Shown: positions 6,712 through 13,204 of the stretch, one piece after another
How positions within the stretch are numbered: the first letter of the stretch is position 1
How the letters are laid out: each line of letters begins with the position of its first letter
Assembly (NCBI GenBank): GCA_910580005.1
Contig: CAJTXH010000075.1
Span: forward strand, 1-13,762
Origin: an uncultured Lachnospiraceae bacterium
GTDB lineage: Bacteria; Bacillota; Clostridia; Lachnospirales; Lachnospiraceae
DNA length: 13,762 bases
Direction: 5' to 3'
The notes under the pieces: model-generated
The model's database searches: none
What the model saw: the letters and a program-made list of their open reading frames with translations, nothing else
Told to the model about the DNA's origin: nothing
Program-made: the position numbers and the translations under genes

Positions 6712-6754
6712 ACCACCTGTATTTGCTATAATGTATATATCAAATACAGGTGGT
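6712..6754. repeat. Hairpin over the ribosome site of the transposase remnant
   Basis: Perfect 14-base arms (6712-6725 and 6741-6754) enclose a 15-base AT-rich loop. The arm next to the transposase start contains its AGGTGG ribosome site. Read-through RNA would hide this site, while RNA started inside the loop would not. The plus-strand loop also holds TGCTATAAT (6724-6732), an extended -10 pointing right, but no gene follows it. Confidence 0.65.
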
Positions 6755-6996
6755 ATTATCAGCTTTTTCAGTGCTCTCAGGGAATAGGAGGCAGGGATTT
6801 TGGTTACTTAAAACATATATTGCACATGTTTAAAGAGTATATATGACTTTTTATACACCTAATTTTTTGTATTGATGGCAGCAGTAAATTAGTTCAAGTC
6901 ATACAAATACAGACCTTACTGTTTTTGAAAAAATTTTAGCTTTTTTTACATATGTTTTTTGATAGTTTATTTCATTGATAATACCCACCTTTTAAC

Positions 6997-7452
6997 TTAT
7001 GAATAAAAGTGTTTTTTTAATTTATATGTACCTGCATAACTTAAATTACCACGTGAAGTTTTTATTTTGCCCTTTTGTTTTATTATTACCTTTGTTTTTT
7101 TTACCTTAAATATAAGTAATACACCAATTTCAGATTTTTTACATTTATACTTATTTTTTCCAATTCTAGTTAAAGTTCCACTTGGGCTTACCTTTCCACC
7201 ATAAGAAATGATGGAAAAACTTCCTACTTCTTTTCCGCTATCAAATGATGAATATTGGCTCATTGTTAATACCGCCTCACTCGCATTTTCATCAGAAAAA
7301 CGGTTCTTGCCTGAATATTCTCCACTAAAATAAATACTACTTTCCATTAATTTGTCAATACTGGCAGCTTTAATACTATTTTCCGCAGGTAATAATATAA
7401 TACTACAAATTGTTATTGAAATTGTTAAAATAATACTTAATAATTTTTTCAT
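6997..7452 (-). CDS. Predicted secreted protein, unknown function
   Basis: A 151-residue protein with a clear signal peptide: MKK, a hydrophobic core (about 4-21), and a cut site probably just after IKAA (residues 27-30). The mature part is about 120 residues, rich in Ser, Gly, Lys and Tyr. It looks beta-stranded, with short strands separated by turns (YFSGEYSGK, SYGGKVSPSG, LSYAGTYKL) and a basic C-terminus. There is no LPXTG anchor, lipobox cysteine or enzyme motif. GGAGG lies seven bases before the ATG. A TATAAT box on the minus strand (plus 7563-7568) lies about 110 bases upstream, so it may be transcribed alone. I do not recognise a family. The 280 bases upstream are very AT-rich, with nothing else I can name. 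Confidence 0.6.
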   Translation of the reverse strand: MKKLLSIILTISITICSIILLPAENSIKAASIDKLMESSIYFSGEYSGKNRFSDENASEAVLTMSQYSSFDSGKEVGSFSIISYGGKVSPSGTLTRIGKNKYKCKKSEIGVLLIFKVKKTKVIIKQKGKIKTSRGNLSYAGTYKLKKHFYS

Positions 7453-7730
7453 TTTTCCTCCTTAATTTGCTTTTAAATAGTGTATCGCAGTTTTTTTGTA
7501 CTGATGTGGTATTTACACCATCATCCTTTCTTTGTCTAATGTTACCATCAACAACATTGGATATTATACTATTCTATAATTTAGTTTTCTAAAATTTTCT
7601 AATCAAATATTACTATATATTTATATTTTTTATAATAATTAATTATACTGATAATAGTGTAACTTTACTTAGGTATATAATAGAGTATATATATTTTTTA
7701 ACATTTTTTAATACATCAATATATACAACC

Positions 7731-7952
7731 CTATAAACCAGCAATGGCTACATTAAAAAATACTTTTGCAGATATCTGACTGTTTATTCCTGCCCATAAT
7801 GCTTCTATGTATTTCTCCCATTTAAGCATTTCTGTTGTGCCGAAATATCTTTCTTCCTTTGTTTTTTCTATAATTTTTTCTTCTTTCTGGTATCTTACAA
7901 GCCCCAGCATACTGTCTTCATTTTTCCAGTAAACCCTTAACTGTGCCCCCAA
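7731..7952 (-). CDS. Doubtful ORF, possible gene remnant
   Basis: A 73-codon open frame that would have to start at TTG, with no ribosome site in front. The peptide is charged in the middle (KEEKIIEKTKEERYF) and contains WEKYIEALWAGI. An ATG in another frame at 7962 gives only 14 codons before a stop. The composition looks protein-like, so this may be the end of a decayed gene with a frameshift rather than an intact one. I do not recognise a family. Confidence 0.25.
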   Translation of the reverse strand: MGAQLRVYWKNEDSMLGLVRYQKEEKIIEKTKEERYFGTTEMLKWEKYIEALWAGINSQISAKVFFNVAIAGL

Positions 7953-7964
7953 ATATATTCATTT

Positions 7965-8138
7965 CTAATATACAATATTTCTATCTCTTTTGATTACCAT
8001 ACCACATTTCCGACATATAACCTTTCTATCATGGCGTTTTTCTAAACGTTGTATAAAAGTCAATCGGGCATAACAATATGGACACGCATGTAATTTTTCA
8101 TGTAATGGTTTTACCACATAACGTTTAGATGACTGCAT
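7965..8138 (-). CDS. Small zinc-ribbon protein
   Basis: A 57-residue basic protein with two CxxC pairs, CPYC (19-22) and CRKC (42-45), separated by 19 residues. This fits a single treble-clef or zinc-ribbon fold binding one zinc ion. The surrounding residues are Lys/Arg-rich, which suits nucleic-acid binding. Small phage and element regulators of this size exist (for example Com-like proteins), but the match is only structural. The start is the ATG at 8138, with TGGAGG seven bases upstream; an in-frame ATG at 8156 precedes the site. It is about 100 bases after the Ala-rich membrane protein gene and on the same strand, so co-transcription is possible but not certain. Confidence 0.6.
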   Translation of the reverse strand: MQSSKRYVVKPLHEKLHACPYCYARLTFIQRLEKRHDRKVICRKCGMVIKRDRNIVY

Positions 8139-8234
8139 AATCAAACCTCCAATCAAATATTTTTAAGTTTAAATTTATAGTTTACATATAACAAACCAAT
8201 ATATTGTAATTATTTTATTAAAAATTACTTCTTA

Positions 8235-8615
8235 TTATTTTTTGTCAAGACTTAATTCATCTCCCTTTGCATTCTTTATTTTAATATTGTAACCTTTTAT
8301 AATAGCAAGCATTGTATTTGCTGAAAGAGCAACAACTATAACAACAATTTCACTTACAGCAATGCCAGATGTTGTTGCTGCTGCCGCTGCCGCTGCTGGC
8401 ATTGTAAACGCCGCTGCCCCTGGCACTGTTGACGCTGCTAACAATGGTAATAAAATAATTATTAATTTAGGGCTTAATTTTGTCATCCATTTCATTTTTT
8501 TAGCCAGATTCCCTTGGACTTCTATGCAAGGTTCTTTACTTTTTATTGCCGCTTTTAATTCTTCTTTAGTAGTAACTACAACTGGCTTTTCATTTTTTAC
8601 TTTTTTTCCAAACAT
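8235..8615 (-). CDS. Ala-rich two-helix membrane protein
   Basis: A 126-residue protein. Residues 1-47 are soluble and basic and contain VTTKEELKAAIKSKEP, then IEVQGNLAKKMKW. Two hydrophobic segments follow (about 48-72 and 84-107), separated by an alanine run (PAAAAAAATT). The tail after the second helix is short and polar (YNIKIKNAKGDEL). This gives a hairpin in the membrane with both ends probably cytoplasmic. Similar hypothetical proteins occur in clostridia, but I know no function. AGGAGGG stands about 9 bases before the ATG. It lies 35 bases after the small basic protein gene, so an operon with it is likely. The alanine codons are mixed rather than a single repeated triplet, arguing against simple repeat expansion. 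Confidence 0.65.
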   Translation of the reverse strand: MFGKKVKNEKPVVVTTKEELKAAIKSKEPCIEVQGNLAKKMKWMTKLSPKLIIILLPLLAASTVPGAAAFTMPAAAAAAATTSGIAVSEIVVIVVALSANTMLAIIKGYNIKIKNAKGDELSLDKK

Positions 8616-8650
8616 AGTAATACCCTCCTCACAAATGCCAGATATTTTTT

Positions 8651-8812
8651 CTATTTCCTCTTATGTTCCTCACGGATTGTTCCAATTTTTTTATCTGACC
8701 TGGTATCCCTCCCATTATCATTTCGTATTGTTCCTGGTGGAAGTCCATGTTTCCGTTCAAAAGTTCCAACTGTACAGTCACTTCTGGTCTTTCTCGATTT
8801 CTTACCATCCAT
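8651..8812 (-). CDS. Small basic protein with GTIR repeats
   Basis: A 53-residue, highly charged, net basic protein. It contains SDCTVGTFERKHGLPPGTIR, then NGRDTRSDKKIGTIR, so the motif GTIR occurs twice in 20 residues and RSD also occurs twice. It reads like a small conserved cytoplasmic protein; I have an impression of similar sequences in other Firmicutes but cannot name a family. The start is the ATG at 8812, 11 bases after AAGGAG. A second open frame (8629-8817) could start at TTG 6 bases after the same site, and this one was preferred for its protein-like content. It lies between the DUF697-like gene and the Ala-rich membrane gene. A TTGACA sits 2 bases after the DUF697-like stop, but no well-placed -10 follows it. 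Confidence 0.5.
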   Translation of the reverse strand: MDGKKSRKTRSDCTVGTFERKHGLPPGTIRNDNGRDTRSDKKIGTIREEHKRK

Positions 8813-8903
8813 AACAACTAAAACTCCTTTCATTTGTCATATAAATAATAATCTTGTATTTTTCTTTCCATATAAATTTTTCACATCCTGTAACTCTGTC
8901 AAA

Positions 8904-9359
8904 TTATTTAGGCATTCTTAAACCATCAAATGCACTTTTTAATTCACCTGCATTTTCTATAATATTTTCTGGGTCTTTGCCTTGTGACATTCTATAAAAA
9001 TCATCGGCTACAATCCAGCCAAGTGTTTCTGTCAGTCCGGCTGCTGTAGTTGCACCTATAATACCGCCTACTATTGTGCCTATTCCTGGAATTGACTTTA
9101 TAATGCCAGAAGCAACTGCACGCCCTGCCTGTTGTGTTATAGTAACGCTTGCAATAGACTTAGCCGCAGCCTGGGACAGCGTTATATCAAATATTTTTCC
9201 TAATGCAACAATCATACCTATTTGTGCAGCAGTAATAGGCACAGCATCAGACATTGGTATAGGAATTGCACCTGCTGCCGCAGCCGCTGTGGTTGCTGAA
9301 TGTATAGCAATATGACATTTCTTTTCTAGTTCTTTAGGCATACGTGTTTTAGATTTCAT
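8904..9359 (-). CDS. Free-standing DUF697-like membrane protein
   Basis: A 151-residue protein matching the DUF697 region, which is usually the C-terminal part of YcjF-type or dynamin-like GTPase proteins. The core is visible in order: HSATTAAAAAGAIPIPMSDA (about 20-39), ITAAQIGMIVALGKIFDI, a helix with TQQAGRAVASGIIKSIPGIG, and a glycine-rich IVGGIIGATTAAGLTETLGW (about 101-120). A polar tail ends in SAFDGLRMPK. These segments are amphipathic or membrane-inserting helices. No P-loop or other GTPase motif is present, so this is the domain alone. The start is the ATG at 9359, with GGAGG eight bases upstream; the upstream ATG at 9374 overlaps that site. The function of isolated DUF697 proteins is not known to me. 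Confidence 0.7.
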   Translation of the reverse strand: MKSKTRMPKELEKKCHIAIHSATTAAAAAGAIPIPMSDAVPITAAQIGMIVALGKIFDITLSQAAAKSIASVTITQQAGRAVASGIIKSIPGIGTIVGGIIGATTAAGLTETLGWIVADDFYRMSQGKDPENIIENAGELKSAFDGLRMPK

Positions 9360-9461
9360 TGTGTTTTCCTCCATTAAAATTATTGTATTTATATTTCTTA
9401 TAACATATTAAATATAAATTTATCTGGCTCATCTATATTAAACAAATCATACAGATAGTAT

Positions 9462-10895
9462 CTATTCATATTCTGCTAAAAGTTTTATATTATACTTTTC
9501 AATTTTATTAAAAACACTTTCATCAAAATCTTCTGGTTCTATAAACCCATAATACCAACTTTTCTCTTCAAAATATTTTTGCAAATTTTCGTCATTGAAT
9601 TTTCTGCCATAACGTGCATAAATCTCATTTTTAGCCAGACGCCTGTCCGTTTTTGAAAGTTTTTTTACATCTTTCAAAGACAGCTTTTTTACATCTGACT
9701 TAGGGCATATATATTCTTTATTATTAGAAACTGTTTCATCTTTATTATCTTTTTTCATACTTGATTCTAAAAATGACTGGCATTCTGTCCTTATAACCTC
9801 CTTATAATATTCCGCTTCATAATAAAGTCCATCATAATCATTTTTTAATTCTTCTATTCTGCTATACTCTTCCTCGTCTTCCTCTGACACCATTGTATAT
9901 GTAGGAACATCTCTTTCAAAACCACCAGTGCTTGTCAGATGCATTAATTCCCCTGTTGGGATTAGCTTTAATGAATAATTTCCACTTTTAGGAAATGCTT
10001 CGTGCGAATATATAATATATTCCTGCTCATAATTTGTACTCCAGAAGCCTAAAGTATAATCATAAATACAAGCATTTGCATAATATGCATGTTTATATTC
10101 TTCTTCCTCCTGTGTAAGGGCATTAATTATCTTATCCAATGCAGATGCCTGTGAATTTGCCCAGACATCATAGTTAACATAAAATGTACCTGATATAATT
10201 TGTGACCCCGCTTCTGACATTTCATTCCATTTCTCTTCAATTCCTTTGTACTCGCTAGATGATATTTTTTGATTTATATCTTTATATTCTTTATAGTTTG
10301 ATATAATATACTTATAACACTCCGTATTTTTTCCCTTTGGATATAAAGATACCATTACTTTAGCAATCTTATTTACAATCTTATAATCTTTGTCCCTGTC
10401 AAAAGACAGGGTTTTAATAATATCTTCTGCTTTCTTGCTTACTTCATCTTGTGAATACTCTTCCAAAGCCTTTTCGTTTCCAGCTTGTAAAGCCTCTTTA
10501 ATGGCTTTCCCTTTCTCTGCTGGTGATAATGTTGGTTCTGGTGTTTGCTCTGGCTCTTTTGTTATTTCTGCTGTTACCTGTCCTTTTTTATCTTCATGGT
10601 TAACAGAAGAATCTGATGGTTCTGCAAATAAGATACCAAATGATATCAAAAATGCAAATACAGAAAAAATAATCCCTGTAATTGCCTTTCCTTTCTTAGG
10701 CTCACCCTTTATTAATGATACAATTCCAATAATAATTCCCAAAATACCTAAAAACCCCATAGATAAACATGATAAAACAATGGATACCAGACCAATAACA
10801 ATGGATACCAGACCCCAATTAGTACCTTTTTCATCTTTCGGATTGTCTGCCACCTGCAAATCGTGAATTGTATTTTTACTTGAAGATAATTGCAT
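9462..10895 (-). CDS. DUF4190-like membrane protein with C-terminal YARHG domain
   Basis: A 477-residue membrane protein. After a polar 26-residue start come three hydrophobic helices (about 28-45, 47-63, 70-91), with KGEPKKGKA between the second and third, as in DUF4190 proteins. A low-complexity linker follows (Glu/Pro/Thr-rich, 104-126), then a long helical extracytoplasmic region with coiled-coil character. The C-terminus (about 405-477) is a YARHG domain: LAKNEIYARYGRKF, then YFEEKSWY and a final helix. YARHG domains occur in extracellular parts of bacterial envelope proteins, and ligands are unknown. GGGAGG stands nine bases before the ATG at 10895. A 21-base in-frame tandem duplication lies in the first helix. 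Topology suggests an envelope sensor or binding protein. It is the first gene of the minus-strand cluster. Confidence 0.75.
   Translation of the reverse strand: MQLSSSKNTIHDLQVADNPKDEKGTNWGLVSIVIGLVSIVLSCLSMGFLGILGIIIGIVSLIKGEPKKGKAITGIIFSVFAFLISFGILFAEPSDSSVNHEDKKGQVTAEITKEPEQTPEPTLSPAEKGKAIKEALQAGNEKALEEYSQDEVSKKAEDIIKTLSFDRDKDYKIVNKIAKVMVSLYPKGKNTECYKYIISNYKEYKDINQKISSSEYKGIEEKWNEMSEAGSQIISGTFYVNYDVWANSQASALDKIINALTQEEEEYKHAYYANACIYDYTLGFWSTNYEQEYIIYSHEAFPKSGNYSLKLIPTGELMHLTSTGGFERDVPTYTMVSEEDEEEYSRIEELKNDYDGLYYEAEYYKEVIRTECQSFLESSMKKDNKDETVSNNKEYICPKSDVKKLSLKDVKKLSKTDRRLAKNEIYARYGRKFNDENLQKYFEEKSWYYGFIEPEDFDESVFNKIEKYNIKLLAEYE
10776..10814. repeat. 21-base in-frame tandem duplication
   Basis: An 18-base unit is repeated exactly (10776-10793 and 10797-10814) with AAT between, a 21-base period. 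It adds seven codons to the first membrane helix of the YARHG protein, which reads GLVSIVIGLVSIV. It is likely a replication-slippage product. Confidence 0.8.
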
Positions 10896-11598
10896 TTTAT
10901 TTATACCTCCCTCAGATACCTTTTCTAAAAAACATAAAAATAGACATATGTATAATTATAACTATTATAAATATAATTCCTGCCTATAAACGTTTTTTGA
11001 ACATCTAATTAAAAAATATACTTCACAATAGAATGTAAATTTATTCCCACAATACCTGCAATGAGCTATTTTTACTTTTCCCAACATACAATCCCCATGA
11101 ATATTTTTTAATATTTACTGCCATATATTAAAATTATATAATACCAGAACTAAACCATGAAAAATATTTTATTTTACTTCATTTGCATGAACAATATCAA
11201 ATATATATTTATTATAGCAGTCTGTTTTGACACATTATGTCACTCCTGATATTTTCCAAAAATTTTATTCTGGTTATTTTCTCATATATTTATATAAAAC
11301 TTTTCCTTTTTAACAAAAGTATAAAAACACGTATATTATATTCCAATTTACTAAAATACTCTTCAATAGCAAAAAACATAATACTACTATAATATTCTAA
11401 TATCTATAAATATAATTGTCAATATCTATAGATATAATTTTTGATAAATTTGTAATAGCTAATTTTTCAAATAAACCAATAAATACAGCCTTTTATACTA
11501 ATAAAAAATAATATTTTTAAATATATTACATATTCTTTATAGATGTTAGTTTTTTACAATAGATTTGATACTCTATCTCTATAGAAGGAGGTGGCTAT
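10896..11598. other. Divergent 700-base non-coding region
   Basis: This very AT-rich stretch separates the minus-strand YARHG gene from the plus-strand Xre gene. No ORF with a ribosome site is visible on either strand. Several TATAAT-like boxes occur, as expected from composition, and I cannot choose a promoter with confidence. The clearest structure is the pair of palindrome-containing repeats at 11399-11439, listed separately. Confidence 0.5.
11399..11439. promoter_or_regulatory. Paired operator-like repeats upstream of the Xre gene
   Basis: Two 19-base direct copies (11399-11417 and 11421-11439) differ at one base and are spaced 22 bases start to start, about two DNA turns. The second copy contains a perfect 14-base palindrome, ATATCTATAGATAT. 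Related CTATAGA/TATAGAT pieces occur again just before the gene (about 11537-11586). This suits binding of a dimeric helix-turn-helix repressor such as the adjacent Xre protein. Confidence 0.45.
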
Positions 11599-11898
11599 AT
11601 GGAAACAGGAAAGAGGATTACGTATTTCAGGACACAAAAAAATTATTCTGTTAATAAACTTGCTAACCTTGCAGGCATATCACAAAGTTATCTTAGAGAT
11701 ATTGAACTTGGCAATAAAAACCCTACTGTAGAAGTACTTTCCTATATATGTGAAGCACTAAATATATCACTTAAAGAATTTTTTGATGATGAACTGCCTG
11801 CACAAATTAAAAATGACCCATTAATAGGTAAAATATATAAACTTACTCCTAAACAAAAACTTGCATTAGAACAATTTATTGATACACTTGTACAATAA
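11599..11898 (+). CDS. Xre-family helix-turn-helix regulator
   Basis: A 99-residue transcription regulator of the Xre (Cro/CI-like) family. The helix-turn-helix occupies about residues 5-60: RITYFRTQKNYSVNKLANLA, then GISQSYLRDIELGNKNPTVE with the recognition helix around SQSYLRDIE, and the closing LSYICEALNISLKEFF. The remaining 35 residues (LTPKQKLALEQFIDTL) form a short helical tail, probably for dimerisation, as in many small clostridial members. AGAAGGAGG stands seven bases before the ATG. It is followed by an intrinsic terminator, so it is transcribed alone, and it faces the minus-strand cluster across a divergent 700-base region. It likely represses its own promoter and perhaps element genes. 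No metalloprotease partner (ImmA) is seen next to it. Confidence 0.85.
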   Translation: METGKRITYFRTQKNYSVNKLANLAGISQSYLRDIELGNKNPTVEVLSYICEALNISLKEFFDDELPAQIKNDPLIGKIYKLTPKQKLALEQFIDTLVQ

Positions 11899-11906
11899 AC
11901 ATATAC

Positions 11907-11954
11907 AATGCAGAATACCATACTATATATCAATATATGATATTCTGCATTTTT
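11907..11954 (+). terminator. Terminator of the Xre gene
   Basis: A 16-base stem with one mismatch (11907-11922 with 11936-11951) is followed by a T-run on the plus strand, nine bases after the stop codon. The bases from 11955 to 12196 hold no gene or site I can support. Confidence 0.75.
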
Positions 11955-12196
11955 ACCAGTGAACTATATTACACTTGTGCCAGTATATGCTATATTCCAT
12001 AACATAATTTATTTCTTCCTATTAAAATATGCCACAAAAAACTTCTGTTATTTTATAACAATATTTCTTATATTCCAGGATTGTATATAATCTATTCTAA
12101 TACCATTGTAAAATAAACAATAAAATAACTCCATAATAAACCATCCAAAGATAAAAGCACCTATTAACAACCAAATAATGAAAGGATATTTTAATA

Positions 12197-12391
12197 ATGA
12201 AGATAATTTATTCCAGTATACCAGTTGTTATGACAAGGAAGGATTTGCAGGATATTTTAAAAATTTCAAAAAATACTGCCTTGGAACTGCTTCAAACCAG
12301 GCAGATAGATTGTTTTATGATTAAAGGCAGATACAGAATTACAAAAGAAGCCTTAATACAATTTATTGAAAATAGTACTTATTTATATTAA
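12197..12391 (+). CDS. Excisionase-family helix-turn-helix protein
   Basis: A 64-residue DNA-binding protein of the excisionase (MerR-like winged helix, HTH_17) type. The pattern is VMTRKDLQDIL (about 11-21), KISKNTALELLQTRQIDCF (22-40), then MIKGRYRITKEALIQFIE, in which the GRYRI turn forms the wing. Such proteins bend DNA at attachment sites to direct excision, though many act as ordinary regulators. AAAGGA lies about 10 bases before the ATG, a somewhat weak site. It is 760 bases from the tRNA-derived attachment site, which supports an Xis-like role. The integrase it would work with is not in the window; in many elements the two genes are adjacent, so either the integrase is at the other end or it has been lost. 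Confidence 0.65.
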   Translation: MKIIYSSIPVVMTRKDLQDILKISKNTALELLQTRQIDCFMIKGRYRITKEALIQFIENSTYLY

Positions 12392-12418
12392 CCTGTTATT
12401 CTTCCAGATATAAGTTAA

Positions 12419-12472
12419 AAAATGCATTTGTATTACATTGTATTGCATTTTGGCACAATATTATGATATAAT
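12419..12472 (+). promoter_or_regulatory. RelB/YoeB promoter and candidate operator
   Basis: TTGCAT (12443-12448) lies 18 bases before a perfect TATAAT (12467-12472), with TG one base before the -10 box. An inverted repeat AAAATGCA/TGCATTTT (12419-12426 and 12444-12451) overlaps the -35. Between its arms the related words TTGTATTA and TTGTATTG follow each other ten bases apart. This is a plausible operator for the ribbon-helix-helix antitoxin. Confidence 0.6.
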
Positions 12473-12513
12473 AGATACCAGAAAAATAAACTGTTTAAAA
12501 GGTGGTAATTTTA

Positions 12514-12786
12514 ATGTCACAATCTACTATTTCAGCAAAGCTTGATTCCACTGACAAGGCAGCATTTGACCTTTTCTGTGAAAATGTTGGTATGAGTGCA
12601 TCTACTGCTATAAACCTTTTTGTGAAAGCCGTCCTGCGTGAAAACCGTATACCATTTGAAATTGCACAAACTCCAGACCCATTTTACAGTAAAGAAAACC
12701 AGGCTTATTTAATGAAATCAATAAATGAACTCAGGGAAGGAAAAGGACATATACATGAACTGATTGAGGAAAATGATAATGAGTGA
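12514..12786 (+). CDS. RelB/DinJ-family antitoxin
   Basis: A 90-residue antitoxin of the RelB/DinJ family. It begins with a ribbon-helix-helix DNA-binding unit: the strand STISAKLDS, then TDKAAFDLFCENVGMSASTA and INLFVKAVLRENRIPFEI (to about residue 50), a very typical DinJ pattern. The C-terminal part (YLMKSINELREGKGHIHELI) is the toxin-binding segment. The protein should neutralise the toxin encoded next and repress the shared promoter at 12443-12472. The start is the ATG at 12514, preceded by AAAGGTGG; an in-frame GTG at 12502 lies inside that ribosome site. Its stop overlaps the toxin start by 8 bases. Confidence 0.85.
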   Translation: MSQSTISAKLDSTDKAAFDLFCENVGMSASTAINLFVKAVLRENRIPFEIAQTPDPFYSKENQAYLMKSINELREGKGHIHELIEENDNE

Positions 12787-13048
12787 AAAAATCTGGTCTG
12801 ATGATGCATGTAGTGACTACCTGTACTGGCAGTCACAGGACAAAAAAACTTTAAAACACATTAACCAGCTTATAACTGACATTGAACGTAATGGATGTGC
12901 ATATGGTATTGGAAATCCTGAACCTTTAAAAGGCAGCCTTCAAGGGGAATACAGCAGACGTATTAACGAAAAAGACTGCCTTGTTTACCATATGGAAAAT
13001 GACAGAATTTATATTGCTCATTGTCGGGAACATTATAATGATAAATAA
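12779..13048 (+). CDS. yoeB: YoeB/Txe-family mRNA interferase toxin
   Basis: An 89-residue toxin of the YoeB/Txe branch of the RelE superfamily, close to the 84 residues of E. coli YoeB. These enzymes bind the ribosome and cut mRNA in the A site. Typical elements are IWSDDACSDYLYWQSQD at the start, KHINQLITDIERNG, PEPLKGSLQGEYSRRI, and the end HCREHY. The residues aligned with the YoeB catalytic set are present (Glu in PEPLK, Arg in SRRI, and the terminal His-Tyr). The start is taken as the ATG at 12779, nine bases after GAGG; another ATG at 12773 is too close to that site. It overlaps the antitoxin gene by 8 bases. The pair looks intact and probably stabilises the element next to its attachment site. 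Confidence 0.85.
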   Translation: MSEKIWSDDACSDYLYWQSQDKKTLKHINQLITDIERNGCAYGIGNPEPLKGSLQGEYSRRINEKDCLVYHMENDRIYIAHCREHYNDK

Positions 13049-13069
13049 GTATTATAAATAAAAAATTGC

Positions 13070-13134
13070 AAAGTGGTTTAAAAAGTGGTTTAATTTTTGT
13101 TTTTATTTTGCCAAAGCAAGAGATTAAGCCACTT
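13070..13134. repeat. Integrase arm-site-like repeats
   Basis: Two perfect 12-base copies of AAAGTGGTTTAA stand in tandem (13070-13081, 13082-13093). A third copy of the core, inverted and with one mismatch, lies at 13124-13134, inside TTAAG-CCA-CTTAA. They are 20 to 85 bases from the tRNA-derived segment. Short direct repeats like this at an element end are commonly bound by the arm-binding domain of tyrosine integrases. Confidence 0.5.
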
Positions 13135-13150
13135 AATCCCACCCTACCAA

Positions 13151-13196
13151 AGAGTCTCCAAAACTCCAGAGGATGGTTCGATTCCTTCCACCCCTG
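13151..13196 (+). other. Attachment site in a tRNA-Trp 3' half
   Basis: This segment is the 3' half of a tRNA-Trp. It has an anticodon loop CTCCAAA (13156-13162, anticodon CCA at 13158-13160) and the anticodon 3' strand ACTCC. A T arm follows with loop TTCGATT (13077+100 = 13177-13183), then the acceptor strand CACCCCT with discriminator G at 13196. No 5' half is present: no AGGGGTG acceptor strand or D arm lies upstream. The T stem has one T-T mismatch, and the anticodon stem keeps four of five pairs. This is what a mobile element leaves at its far end after integrating in a tRNA gene. I read it as attR; the intact tRNA-Trp should lie at the other end, outside the window. Confidence 0.65.
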
Positions 13197-13204
13197 TTAA
13201 TTTG

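Noticed and set aside
6724..6732. Plus-strand promoter from TGCTATAAT
   Set aside because: The extended -10 is a good match, but there is no -35 at the right distance and no plus-strand gene for almost 5 kb.
8362..8814. 150-codon plus-strand open frame with Ala-rich start
   Set aside because: It is antisense to the Ala-rich membrane protein gene; GC-rich alanine codons read as alanine on both strands. No ribosome site.
10390..10866. 158-codon plus-strand open frame
   Set aside because: It is antisense to the membrane part of the YARHG protein gene, with no ribosome site. Its hydrophobic stretches mirror the real membrane helices.
13100..13196. A complete tRNA gene
   Set aside because: No 5' acceptor strand or D arm pairs with the 3' half; only the anticodon loop onwards is present, so it is treated as an attachment site.
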